From: Fimbriimonas ginsengisoli Gsoil 348 | GTDB lineage: Bacteria; Armatimonadota; Fimbriimonadia; Fimbriimonadales; Fimbriimonadaceae | DNA: 64,000 nt | NCBI RefSeq assembly: GCF_000724625.1 | Contig: NZ_CP007139.1 | Span: 3,472,001-3,536,000 of the forward strand | Direction: 5' to 3' | Program-made: the position numbers and the translations under genes | Shown: piece after piece, positions 42,737 to 51,719 of the stretch | Layout: each line of letters starts with the position of its first letter | How positions within the stretch are numbered: the first letter of the stretch is position 1 | Notes under the pieces: model-generated | What the model was told of the DNA's origin: nothing | Seen by the model: only the letters and a program-made list of their open reading frames with translations | Databases searched by the model: none

Positions 42737-44089
42737 TTAAGCCGCTCCCGTTTCGCCGTAAGCGTTCGTGTCGCCGTCTCCAGGACCCTTGGCAAGTTGC
42801 TTCGAGACCAGATAGAGGAAGAGCACTCCGAGCACGGCATAGAGTCCCACGAAGCCGAGGGTGCTGAAGGCGACCTCACCTCCGCTCACGGTGGGCGAGT
42901 GACCGTGAATCGTCCGTTGCAGTCCGTAGATCAGCCAGGGCTGGCGTCCAAGCTCGGCGGTCATCCATCCCATGGTGGTGGCGATGTAGGGGAACGGGAA
43001 CGCCAGCATAAGCACCCACAGGAGAACACGGTTCTTGTAGAGCCGATGCTTGAAGAGCATGAATCCTGCCAGGAGCATAAGGGCGATCTGCATCGTGCCA
43101 AGCCCCGCCATGATGTGATAGGCGAAGTAGAGGAGCTCGATGTTGTCGGGAAGATCCTCTTTCGGAAAGTCGTTCATCCCCTTCACCTGGGCGCCGAACG
43201 AACCATAGGCGAGATAGCTGAGAACGTAGGGGACTTGAACCGGGTTATTCAATCTCCGATTGGCAACGTCCGGCTGGCCGATGATCGCGATCTCGGCTTT
43301 GTCGCCCGTCTCAAACTTGCCTTCCATGGCGGCGAGGGCGGCGGGCTGGTGCCTTGCCATCATCTTTCCGTGCATGTCCCCGGTCGGGAACAAGATGAGC
43401 ACACTCGCAATGAGTCCGGTGATCACACCCACCTTGACGAATAGCTTGGCCTGGTCTTGGTGCCGATCGGAGAGGAGATAGTAAGCGCCGACGGCCGCGA
43501 CGACGAAGGAGCCGGTGACGGCTGCGGCGGTCATGGTGTGCAGGTACTGCCAGATCGCCCAGGGATTGAACAAGTAGCCCCAGAGGTCCGAGAGTTGAAG
43601 CGCTCCGTTGCGGCCCACCGAATAGCCGACCGGGTGCTGCATGAACGCATTGGTCGCCACGATGAAGTATCCCGACAGCCAAGATCCTGCGAACACCATG
43701 AACGAGGCGAAGAGGTGTCCCTTCGGTCCCAGCTTCTTCGCCCCAAAGAGGAAGAGTCCCAGGAAGGAGGACTCGGCGAAAAACGCGAACATCCCTTCGA
43801 GCGCCAAGGTGAGCCCGATGACACCTCCGGCGTAGTTGGAGAACTTCGCCCAGTTGGTGCCGAACTGGAACTCCATCGGAATTCCGGTCACGACCCCCAC
43901 CACGAAGTTCAACCCAAAAATTCGAGCCCAGAACTGGGCCGCGCGGTCGTACCGCTCGTCGTTCTTTCGGTAGGCGATCAGCTTCAGAACGAAAATGATA
44001 AGGGCGAGCCCCATCGTGAGCTGCGGAAACAGATAGTGGTAGGTGATGAGGAATCCGAACTGAATACGGCTCCAAATGACGGCGTTCAT
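42737..44089 (-). CDS. cydA: Cytochrome bd ubiquinol oxidase subunit I
   Basis: A 450-residue membrane protein carrying the haems of cytochrome bd. H18 in ITYHYLFPQLTMG is the haem b595 ligand position; GVVTGIPMEFQFGTNW and the GRQPWLIYGLQRT segment (GRQPW motif) are diagnostic. The length is near 450 because the quinol-binding Q-loop is of the short type found in many non-enteric bacteria. It reduces O2 to water with quinol at low oxygen without proton pumping. It heads the long minus-strand module; a shared regulatory site lies at 44228-44259 upstream. Confidence 0.95.
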   Translation of the reverse strand: MNAVIWSRIQFGFLITYHYLFPQLTMGLALIIFVLKLIAYRKNDERYDRAAQFWARIFGLNFVVGVVTGIPMEFQFGTNWAKFSNYAGGVIGLTLALEGMFAFFAESSFLGLFLFGAKKLGPKGHLFASFMVFAGSWLSGYFIVATNAFMQHPVGYSVGRNGALQLSDLWGYLFNPWAIWQYLHTMTAAAVTGSFVVAAVGAYYLLSDRHQDQAKLFVKVGVITGLIASVLILFPTGDMHGKMMARHQPAALAAMEGKFETGDKAEIAIIGQPDVANRRLNNPVQVPYVLSYLAYGSFGAQVKGMNDFPKEDLPDNIELLYFAYHIMAGLGTMQIALMLLAGFMLFKHRLYKNRVLLWVLMLAFPFPYIATTMGWMTAELGRQPWLIYGLQRTIHGHSPTVSGGEVAFSTLGFVGLYAVLGVLFLYLVSKQLAKGPGDGDTNAYGETGAA

Positions 44090-44227
44090 AGCGTTTGAAT
44101 TCCTCGAAGCCTTTTTTGGTCACCGACGGCTCTGTCTGACGGAACGGATCGATTCGCAAATGAATTTGGCATCGTGCTGCCTAGGTATATCTGCGCGGCG
44201 GCTACTCCCACAAGTCGGCCCTTGGCT

Positions 44228-44259
44228 GTCCGAGATTCTCCGTCATGCTTTCCATGGAC
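44228..44259. promoter_or_regulatory. GTC-N12-GAC element, site A (cydA / multicopper oxidase)
   Basis: The dyad GTCATGCTTTCCATGGAC is at 44242-44259, with a third half-site GTCCGA starting exactly 14 bp before it (44228). It lies in the divergent region between cydA and the multicopper oxidase, 41 bp before the latter's ATG. TGCTTTCCATGGAC is identical to part of site B at 63676. Confidence 0.6.
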
Positions 44260-44300
44260 AGATCTAGGGCGTTTCTGATGGAGGATCATTAGAGAAGCCC

Positions 44301-45801
44301 ATGAACGATCTCAACCGTCGGCAGTTCATCAGCCTGGCAACGGCTACCGCCCTGGGAGGGGCGACGGAAGCGTTTCGGCCCGGCAAGGCATTTGCAAACC
44401 CACCCCGGGTCGCGATCGACGGTCCGGCCGATTACACGATTCGCATCGGAACCGGCCTTATCGAGGCTGCGCCGGATAAGATCGTCTCCACCAAGACATA
44501 CAACGGCGGATTTCCGCCCACTCATTCGGTTGAAAGAGGGGCGGCGAGTGGTGGTCGACGTCCATAACGACACTCCGATCCCCGAACAGCTTCACTGGCA
44601 TGGCCAGAGGATTCCGGTCAGCGTCGACGGCTCGGCAGAAGAAGGAACCCCGTACATCCCTGCCGGCGGCATGCGACGGATCGAGTTCATTCCGGGTCCG
44701 GCTGGGTTTCGGTTCTATCACACCCACAACATCGCGGGGGCCGACCTCAATGCCGGCCAATACACCGGACAGGTTGGACCGGTTTATATCGAGCCGAAGA
44801 ATGAGCCGGGCGCCTACGACCGGGAAGTGTTCCTGACCCTGAAAGAGTTCGCGCCGTCGTTCTCCAAGGGCGGCGACATGGCGATGGACTTCCTTTCGCC
44901 TGCCATCACGGCCCCCGATCTCAAAGCACGGGCTGAGCATAACGACCGAGTGGCGAAAGGGAAGCCGAAAGGATATGAGGTCGGCTACGACATCTTCACC
45001 ATCAATGGAAAGATGCTGGGCCACAGCGAACCCATCCGCGTGAAGCGCGGGCAGCGAGTGCTCTTTCACGTCTTAAACGGAAGCGCGGGCGAGATAAGGA
45101 GCCTTGCGCTCCCCGGCCACCATTTTAAAGTGGTGGCTTTGGATGGCAACCCCGTCCCTCACCCGGTCAGCGTGCCGGTCCTCTACATCGGTACCGCCGA
45201 AAGGGTGTCCGCCATCGTTGAGATGGATCACCCCGGCGTGTGGGTGATGGGCGATCTCTCCGACGACGACCGTAACCGCGGCATGGGGATCGTGGTGGAG
45301 TACGCCGGAAGCAAAGGGAAGCCGAAATGGGAGAAGCCGGCGCCGTTCCACTGGGACTACACCCGTTTTGGACGGCCGGGGGGCATGGCTCGAAAGCCGG
45401 ACGAGACGTTCGTGCTGACTTTCGAGAAGCAGCAAGCCGCCGAGCACGGTTTCAACCGGTGGACCATCAACGGCAAGGCATTTGCCATGCAAACCATGTC
45501 GAACATGGACATGGGCGGAATGGAGCCGTTGCTTCGACTAAAGCTTGGAAACCGCTACCGCCTGCGGATGCGCAACGCCAGCGACGACATCCATCCGATG
45601 CACCTCCACCGCCACTCCTTCGAACTCACAAGGTTCGCCGGAAAGCCTACGGCCGGAGTGCACAAAGACGTGGTGATGGTCGGAGGGTTCCAAGAAGTCG
45701 ACATCGACTTCACCGCCGACCAGCCCGGCCTCTCCCTATTCCACTGCCACCAACAGCTCCACATGGACTACGGGTTCATGGCCCTGTTTGCCTGCTCGTA
45801 G
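44301..45801 (+). pseudogene. Multicopper oxidase, one frameshift
   Basis: ATG 44301 opens a Tat signal (NRRQFISLATATALGG) and the first strands of a cupredoxin (DYTIRIGTGLIEAAPDKIVSTKTYNGG); at about 44505-44521 the reading moves to another frame that continues LIRLKEGRRVVVDVHNDTPI to a stop at 45801. All copper sites are present in that frame: HWHG (~ligands 1), HTHN, HPMHLHRHSFEL and HCHQQLHMDYGFM. Corrected, it is an exported laccase-like oxidase of about 499 residues. Since the rest is intact, the frameshift may be a sequencing error. Divergent from cydA. Confidence 0.85.
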
Positions 45802-45820
45802 CGTAGGTAACCTGCCCGGC

Positions 45821-48199
45821 ATGAGATTCTTTCCGGTCGCCGGACTCGCGATCGTTTTGTCGAGCCTCGCTCCGGCGCAAGTTGCGCCACGGCGGCTGCA
45901 CTTCGCGCCAGATCGCACTTACGATCTCATTAAGACGGTGACGACGCTGGATGTGGATGCGGATCGTCAGCGGGCGAGCGGGTCGGTGGTCGCGACAATT
46001 TCCATGCTCCGCGACGGCGTTACGAGCGTCCATTTCGACACGAGCGCCGACCAGGTGAGCGGCGTTTTGGTCGATGGAAAGCCGGCGCGGTTCACCCGCT
46101 CGGGCGGCAGTTTGGAGATCGACGTTCCGCCCAGCAAGAGGGGTCAAGTACATCGCCTGAACTTCCGCATCGAGGGCCGGTTCTTCCGGTGGACGAACCC
46201 CACGGCCGAAGAGCCGAATCGGATTGGATTCTGCGCCGAGGGACTCGCCGCGCAGCCCGTGGGTTGGGCGCCGCCAAACGACCTTTCGTCCACTGAGATC
46301 TCACTCACCGTTCCGACGGCTTGGACGGTCATCAGCAATGGATCGCCGGTTTCCGATACGCCGAAGGGGAGTGGCCGCCATACCGTCGCATGGCGCCTCG
46401 ATCAGCCGCATGCCGGGTACCTCAACAGTCTGGCCGCGGGGCCGTTCGATCTTTTCCGCGACACCTGGCGCGGCAAACCACTCATCATGACCTGCCCCAA
46501 AGGTATGGGGGACCGGCTCGAGTCGACCTTCGCCCCGACGAAAGAGATCCTCAGCTTCTTTTCCGACATCCTTAACTTCCCCTATCCATGGCCGAAATAC
46601 GCCCAAACAGTGGTGTACGAACACGAAGGTTATGCGGAGGAAGACGTCAGTGCCACTCAATACCCCCTCTACTGGCGTCAAGACGGCGGCTTTATGTCCA
46701 ACTCCCGGGAGGGGATGAATCCCACCGCTTGGGTCATCGCTCACGAGACGGCGCACCAGTGGTTCGGAGACACGGTGACGTGCAAAGACTGGGGCGACAC
46801 GTGGCTAAACGAAGGGATGGCGACCTACATGGAGATGGCGTACACGCTCCACAGTCGCGGCCAACTGGAATCGCTTCGAGAGTTCGAGGCGTACAGCCAG
46901 CGCTACTTCGACCATAGCCGAACCGACTTTCGGCCGGTAGCCACCAACTTCTACTCAGACTCGCTGGGCATGGGCGGCTGGACGACCTATATGAAGGGAG
47001 GCACGACGCTCGACTCTCTTCGACGGCAGATCGGCGACAAGCCGTTTTACGAGGGGCTGCACCAATACCTGGCGCGCCACCAGTTCTCGAACGTGGAATC
47101 GAACGACCTCTGCGAAGATCTTAGCGAGGCGAGCGGCGTGAACTTGCACCCTTGGTTCGACCAATGGATCTACAAACCGGGCCATCCGGTGATCGACTGG
47201 AGCTGGTCCTACGACGCCGCCCGGAAGTTGGCGATCGTACACGTTCGCCAGACCCAAGACACTTCGCGCGGCGCGCCGATCTTCGACGTACCGACTCACG
47301 TCGCCCTGATCGACGACCAGGGTCTGCGGCGAACTCCGATCCATCTTAATGCCGCCGATCAAACGTTTGAGATCGCGACGCCATCCGTGCCAAAGGCCGT
47401 AATCTTCGACCCCGACCACGACTTCCTGCGCGAGCTGCCCAAGCAGCCGTGGACGGCCGAGGAGCTGCCTTACGTGTTCCTCCATGCGCCGAATCCAATC
47501 GACATGGAAGCGGCGATGAACCGATTGCTCGATGGAAATCCGACGGACGAGACCCTGCGAATGATCGCTGGCCGGCTGCGCCGGGACACGCAGCCCTTCC
47601 CGGCCATTCGCGATACTTCGCGTCTCGTCAAGCTCGGACGCGGCGTTCTGCACGACTTCGTCGTCGCCGAAACCAGCCATGCGAACTATGATCGGCGGGC
47701 GAATGCGGTCGCTGGGCTTGGAATGTCAGACCAACCGCGGCTGCACCAGCTCCTCGGCGACGACCAACCGTACGATGTCGTCGCCGCCGCGCTTCGAGGA
47801 CTGTCCACGTTAGATTTCGCCTCTGTCCGCGAGTTCGCCATGACGCAGGCGGCGAAGGCGACCTATCCCGCCCTGCGCCGGACCGCGCTGGAAGTACTGG
47901 CCGATCACCAAGCGCCCGGTTGGGACGCCGCCATTCTAGAAACCGCGACGGAACACCACCGGCCGCTGATCCGCGAACTCGGATTGCGCGCGTTGTCCCG
48001 CCTTCCGCACGATGACCCCCGCGTCGCCGCCTCCCTTCGGAGCGCGCTGGCGAGCCGAGACCAGAAAATCGTAACCGACGCGATCGACCTCGTCGGCCGG
48101 CTAAAGGTGAAGGCGCTGGCGCCGGAATTACAGCGAATGAAAGCGCAGGGCCAACATGTCGCCGACGTAGACGCCGCGCTGAAAGCCCTGGCCTCGTGA
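45821..48199 (+). CDS. M1-family zinc metallopeptidase (aminopeptidase N-like)
   Basis: A 792-residue exported protein; signal peptide about 1-21 (FFPVAGLAIVLSSLAPAQ). The zinc site is HETAHQWFGDT with the third ligand Glu in WLNEGMATYMEM 18 residues later, the gluzincin M1 pattern; the exopeptidase GxMEN motif is replaced by a divergent segment. The C-terminal ~200 residues form HEAT-like helical repeats (PRLHQLLGDDQPYDVVAAALRGLSTL, LRRTALEVLADHQAPGW). The start at ATG 45821 fits the signal peptide. It follows the multicopper oxidase by 19 bases. Confidence 0.9.
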   Translation: MRFFPVAGLAIVLSSLAPAQVAPRRLHFAPDRTYDLIKTVTTLDVDADRQRASGSVVATISMLRDGVTSVHFDTSADQVSGVLVDGKPARFTRSGGSLEIDVPPSKRGQVHRLNFRIEGRFFRWTNPTAEEPNRIGFCAEGLAAQPVGWAPPNDLSSTEISLTVPTAWTVISNGSPVSDTPKGSGRHTVAWRLDQPHAGYLNSLAAGPFDLFRDTWRGKPLIMTCPKGMGDRLESTFAPTKEILSFFSDILNFPYPWPKYAQTVVYEHEGYAEEDVSATQYPLYWRQDGGFMSNSREGMNPTAWVIAHETAHQWFGDTVTCKDWGDTWLNEGMATYMEMAYTLHSRGQLESLREFEAYSQRYFDHSRTDFRPVATNFYSDSLGMGGWTTYMKGGTTLDSLRRQIGDKPFYEGLHQYLARHQFSNVESNDLCEDLSEASGVNLHPWFDQWIYKPGHPVIDWSWSYDAARKLAIVHVRQTQDTSRGAPIFDVPTHVALIDDQGLRRTPIHLNAADQTFEIATPSVPKAVIFDPDHDFLRELPKQPWTAEELPYVFLHAPNPIDMEAAMNRLLDGNPTDETLRMIAGRLRRDTQPFPAIRDTSRLVKLGRGVLHDFVVAETSHANYDRRANAVAGLGMSDQPRLHQLLGDDQPYDVVAAALRGLSTLDFASVREFAMTQAAKATYPALRRTALEVLADHQAPGWDAAILETATEHHRPLIRELGLRALSRLPHDDPRVAASLRSALASRDQKIVTDAIDLVGRLKVKALAPELQRMKAQGQHVADVDAALKALAS

Positions 48200-48341
48200 C
48201 CCGCCCCCGGGCGCCTCACCCAATGCCATACAGTTTTCATCGGACACGTCTTCTTTGCGTTCTTCGCGCTCCCCCTTCGCGTCCTTCGCGAGAAACTCTG
48301 GAAAGGGGATTTCTCGCAAAGGTCCCCGGGCCCGTCAAAGC

Positions 48342-49178
48342 TCACGGCTTCCTTAATAGCAGGACGGAATAAGGGGATGAGACGACCACCTGAAGCGCCA
48401 CGCTACCGACGAACAGCCGCTCGACGAAACCATGTCCCTGAGCTCCTAAGATGACCAGGTCCGCCTTCGACGCCTTCATCATCGCGTCGATCACCTCGCT
48501 CGGGCTCCCCTCCACGACATGACCGCGAGCCTCGAATCCCTCCTCGCAAAGGTGGCTTACCAGGCTGTCGACGTGGTGAGCGATCTCCTTGGGAAGCTGG
48601 CGGTCCACCAGCGCTTCCACCGCCGAGACGATGATCAGCCGTCGGATTCCTTTCGGCTTCATGCGGGCCAACATTCGAAGGCAGTCGTCCGCATAATCTG
48701 ACCCGTCGGTCGCGAATACGGCGGTGAGGCTCCCCGTGGGTTCAACGTCGTTCTTCGAAACCAAGACCGATTGGTGCGCCCCGATGGCCAGTCCGCGCCC
48801 CACGCTGCCGAGGAAAAACGCTCCGTACCGAGACTTATGCGTAGAGCCAACCGCGATGAGGTCGCAGTGCAATTCGTCGCCGCGCCTCATCAGTCGGTCG
48901 CAGGGGTTCCCAACCGCGTAGAGCGTCGTGGATTCGATACCAGCCGCTGTAGCTAGCGCCTCCGCCTCGCCAAGCAGCCTTTCACCCTGCTCCCGTCGAA
49001 CTTCGTCGATCGTCGGGTAGCTGGCGTAGGTGAACGGCGTGGCACCGGCGCCTCCGGCGAGCAGCAGCTCGTCGACGTGAAAAAGCTCCGCGGAGCAATT
49101 GGGGAATCCCAAACGAGCAAGCAAATTGATCGTCGGACGGTAATTCCCTTCGGTGTCGACTCCGATGACCGCTTTCAT
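48342..49178 (-). CDS. Two-domain universal stress protein
   Basis: A 278-residue protein made of two UspA-like domains (about 1-140 and 145-278). The start MKAVIGVDTEG at 49178 has a GAGGAG ribosome site. Domain 2 ends in VILGAQGHGFVERLFVGSVALQVV, the G-2x-G-9x-G(S/T)-like ATP-binding motif, and domain 1 has AVGSTHKSRYGAFFLGSVGRGLA in the same place. Such proteins bind nucleotides and support survival in energy or oxygen limitation. It is the last gene of a three-gene operon with another universal stress protein and a Cys-rich peptide. Confidence 0.9.
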   Translation of the reverse strand: MKAVIGVDTEGNYRPTINLLARLGFPNCSAELFHVDELLLAGGAGATPFTYASYPTIDEVRREQGERLLGEAEALATAAGIESTTLYAVGNPCDRLMRRGDELHCDLIAVGSTHKSRYGAFFLGSVGRGLAIGAHQSVLVSKNDVEPTGSLTAVFATDGSDYADDCLRMLARMKPKGIRRLIIVSAVEALVDRQLPKEIAHHVDSLVSHLCEEGFEARGHVVEGSPSEVIDAMMKASKADLVILGAQGHGFVERLFVGSVALQVVVSSPYSVLLLRKP

Positions 49179-49180
49179 CG

Positions 49181-50065
49181 TTAGCTCCTCACCACCAGAA
49201 CCGGATATGGCTCGGCGACGACTTGATGCATCGAGCAACTACCGATGAACAGCCGTTCGGCAAAGCCGTGTCCTTGGGCTCCGATGACGAGTACGTCTGC
49301 CTGCGTGTCCTGCATCGCCTGCCGAATGACGTCGTTTGCCGTGCCGGCCCCAACTCGGGAGGTAGCGACGTACCCGGCGGCTTGGAGCTTGGCGACGAGG
49401 CGATCGTTCAGCGACTGAAGATGGTCCTCGATCCAGGTGTCCACCATCCCTCCGAGCGCCGGAAGGTTCGCCTGCAAAATGTGGGCCTCGTGGTCGCTGA
49501 TCTGGTAGGCGGTTACGACGTGGATCTCCGAAATCCCCTTTGCGTGCCAACTGAGGAATTTGCGAATCCATCGTTCCGACTCCGGTGAATGATCGGTTGC
49601 GAGGACCACCTTAAGCGGCGCCCCATCCCGGATGGGACCTTTGGATACGAGGATCGATGCGTGGCAGCCGATCGCCAGGCCGCGGCTAACGCTGCCGAGG
49701 AACGACGTGGACCACAGAGAACCCTGTCCGGCTCCGACAGCGACGATGTCGGAGTGAGTCTGGTCGGCAATATCCGAGAGGCCGGTGGCTGCGGGGCCGA
49801 AACGAAGGGTGCATCTCGGTTTAAGATCGCGCATACATGCCTCGTCCTTTGAGGCGTCCAACGCGATTCGGCCGGCGTTCTCCAACGCCTTCACGTAATC
49901 GGACTGTAATTGTCCGGCGGCGACTACGTCCATCGGAAAGTAGGCTGGCACCGGGTTGACGAAATGGGCCAGAGTCGATTCCGGCTTCTCGAAGCGAAAC
50001 CTCGCCAGCAACTTGATCGCCGGCTTATAAGCGCCGTTCAGGTCGATTCCGACAACTGCCTTCAC
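49181..50065 (-). CDS. Two-domain universal stress protein
   Basis: A 294-residue paralogue of the neighbour, starting at GTG 50065 (VKAVVGIDLNGAYKPAIKLLARF) behind a GGGGGCGG ribosome site. The ATP-loop motifs are AVGAGQGSLWSTSFLGSVSRGLA (~125-147) and VLVIGAQGHGFAERLFIGSCSMHQVV (~262-287). The GTG overlaps the stop of the preceding Cys-rich gene (GTGA), so translation is coupled. Two bases separate it from the next stress protein gene. ATG 50140 as start would add a non-homologous N-terminus. Confidence 0.88.
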   Translation of the reverse strand: MKAVVGIDLNGAYKPAIKLLARFRFEKPESTLAHFVNPVPAYFPMDVVAAGQLQSDYVKALENAGRIALDASKDEACMRDLKPRCTLRFGPAATGLSDIADQTHSDIVAVGAGQGSLWSTSFLGSVSRGLAIGCHASILVSKGPIRDGAPLKVVLATDHSPESERWIRKFLSWHAKGISEIHVVTAYQISDHEAHILQANLPALGGMVDTWIEDHLQSLNDRLVAKLQAAGYVATSRVGAGTANDVIRQAMQDTQADVLVIGAQGHGFAERLFIGSCSMHQVVAEPYPVLVVRS

Positions 50066-50259
50066 TTTGCCGCCCCCACGTTCGCCTGATTCGGCTTGGA
50101 GTTGGGGCAGGGAAGGCCTCGCTTGCATGCGCAGTCGCATTCGGTCCCCGCCGCATGGGCGGCTTCCCGGGGGCTGGTTGCGATGAGGGTCGTCGCCGCG
50201 ATCGTCCCGGACGTTTGCGATGCGCAGGAATGGCTCTTAGACTCGCTGTCTGGTTTCAT
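50062..50259 (-). CDS. Small Cys-rich protein, first gene of stress operon
   Basis: A 65-residue protein of no recognised family. It has a Ser/Thr-rich N-terminal half and a Cys cluster, GTECDCACKRGLPCPNS (four Cys within about 11 residues: C-x-C-x-C then C), which could bind a metal. The ATG at 50259 has a strong GGGAG ribosome site 9 bases upstream and the stop overlaps the GTG start of the universal stress protein, both arguing for a genuine gene. A regulatory element (site E) lies about 86 bp upstream. Confidence 0.65.
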   Translation of the reverse strand: MKPDSESKSHSCASQTSGTIAATTLIATSPREAAHAAGTECDCACKRGLPCPNSKPNQANVGAAK

Positions 50260-50344
50260 TTGCTTCTCCCGAAGGCCTCGTAGCGGCCAGTCGATATAGA
50301 GAGCCTACGGAGAAATCGGTCTCCCAACCAGTCAGAAGTTTCGC

Positions 50345-50376
50345 GTCAGGAGGTTCGTGTCAGGGAAAGGAATGAC
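50345..50376. promoter_or_regulatory. GTC-N12-GAC element, site E (Cys-rich/Usp operon)
   Basis: The dyad GTCAGGGAAAGGAATGAC is at 50359-50376, with the third half-site GTCAGG starting 14 bp before it (50345). Its first 20 bases differ from site C at only five or six positions. It is upstream of the minus-strand operon starting at 50259. Confidence 0.65.
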
Positions 50377-50420
50377 GCACGGTCTATCGCGATACCTCTC
50401 CCCATCGGCGCCAAGCTTTG

Positions 50421-51719
50421 TCAAAAGCGAAGCAACTCGTGAGCTTCTCTTTCCAGGCGCTCACGATGATCCGGGTGAGCGATATCGATGAGCAGCTTGG
50501 CGCGTTCGCGAAGGCACCTTCCGTGCAAGCTCGCTATCCCGTATTCCGTGACGACGTAGTGGACATGGGCTCTTGTCGTGACCACACCGGCTCCTGGCTT
50601 AAGAACGCTCGCGATACGAGATTCACCATGCCGGGTGGTCGAAGGTAGAGCGATGATCGGCTTGCCGCCTTCCGATTGAGCCGCCCCCCTCATAAAGTCC
50701 ATTTGTCCGCCAACCCCGGAGAAGATGCGGTTGCCGATAGAGTCGGCACAAACCTGGCCGGTAAGGTCGACTTCGATCGCGCTGTTTATCGCCGTCACCT
50801 TTGGATTGCGTCGGATCACATCCGGATCGTTCACATAACCGATGTCGAGCATCGCGACGACCGGATTGTCGTCGATGAAGTCGTAAAGGCGACGCGTTCC
50901 CAAGGCAAAACCGGCGACAACTTTTCCCGGATGCGTCCTCTTTTGAGTGCCATTCACCACGCCTCTCTCGATCAGGTCCACGATGCCGTCCGAAATCATC
51001 TCCGAATGGACGCCTAGGTTGGCGTGCCCACGAAGTGAGGTGAGTACCGCGTTGGGGATCGCGCCAATCCCCATCTGTAATGTCGCGCCATCCTCCACGA
51101 GAGTGGCGCAATACTGGCCGATAAGCTGTTCCTTTTCGGTGGAATCCCGGCACTCGATCTCGGGCAGCCGCTCGTCGACGTAGACGAGCGCGTCAAGATC
51201 GTCCATGTGGACGAAACCGTCGCCATGGGTCCTCGGCATGAAGCGATTGACCTGCGCGATCACGCGCTTCGCCGCTTTCACTGCAGTTCGAGTCAGGTCG
51301 ACCGAGGTGCCGAGAGAGCAATAGCCGTTCCGGTCTGGTGGCGAGACATGGATCATCGCGACGTCGATTGGCAACGCGCCGCTCGAAAGGAGAGAAGGAG
51401 CCTCGCTCAGGAAGATCGGCACGTAGTCGGCCCGGCCTTCGTTCACCGCGTCCCGAAGGTTCGCCCCCACGAAGAGGGCTCTGACCCGGAAGCTGGCTTC
51501 CATACCGCGCTCGGCATAAGGGGCAGGCCCTTCCGTGTGCAGTTGTAAGACTTCGACCGCTCGAAGTTCCGGCGCGCGATCCGCCATCGCGCGAATCAAG
51601 CATTGAGGCGCCGCGGCCATCCCTTGGATGTAGACACGGTCGCCAGACTTGATGCACCGCACCGCTTCCGCCGCCGTGAGCTGCGAGGCCGGATTGCAGA
51701 GGGTAAGGTTTCTCGACAT
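50421..51719 (-). CDS. Acetyl-CoA hydrolase/4-hydroxybutyrate CoA-transferase family
   Basis: A 432-residue CoA-transferase. The N-terminal domain (AAEAVRCIKSGDRVYIQGMAAAPQCLIRAMADRA) and the PIDVAMIHVSPPDRNGYCSLGTSVD segment match the acetyl-CoA hydrolase/transferase N-terminal family; the C-terminal domain has LGVHSEMISDGIVDLIERG, whose Glu is the likely CoA-thioester nucleophile, and IFSGVGGQMDFMRGA. It probably exchanges CoA between acetate and another short acid, allowing fermentation-type energy saving. Its ATG overlaps the preceding stop (TGATG), within an operon with an FMN-binding protein and an alcohol dehydrogenase. Confidence 0.92.
   Translation of the reverse strand: MSRNLTLCNPASQLTAAEAVRCIKSGDRVYIQGMAAAPQCLIRAMADRAPELRAVEVLQLHTEGPAPYAERGMEASFRVRALFVGANLRDAVNEGRADYVPIFLSEAPSLLSSGALPIDVAMIHVSPPDRNGYCSLGTSVDLTRTAVKAAKRVIAQVNRFMPRTHGDGFVHMDDLDALVYVDERLPEIECRDSTEKEQLIGQYCATLVEDGATLQMGIGAIPNAVLTSLRGHANLGVHSEMISDGIVDLIERGVVNGTQKRTHPGKVVAGFALGTRRLYDFIDDNPVVAMLDIGYVNDPDVIRRNPKVTAINSAIEVDLTGQVCADSIGNRIFSGVGGQMDFMRGAAQSEGGKPIIALPSTTRHGESRIASVLKPGAGVVTTRAHVHYVVTEYGIASLHGRCLRERAKLLIDIAHPDHRERLEREAHELLRF

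Noticed and set aside
42254-43444. Long plus-strand open frame (396 residues) across cydB/cydA
   Set aside because: It is antisense to clear cydA and cydB, is highly charged with no domain, and is a by-product of GC-rich third codon positions.
44090-44300. FNR-type box upstream of cydA
   Set aside because: No TTGAT-N4-ATCAA or close match is seen in the gap; the GTC-N12-GAC element is the only dyad there.
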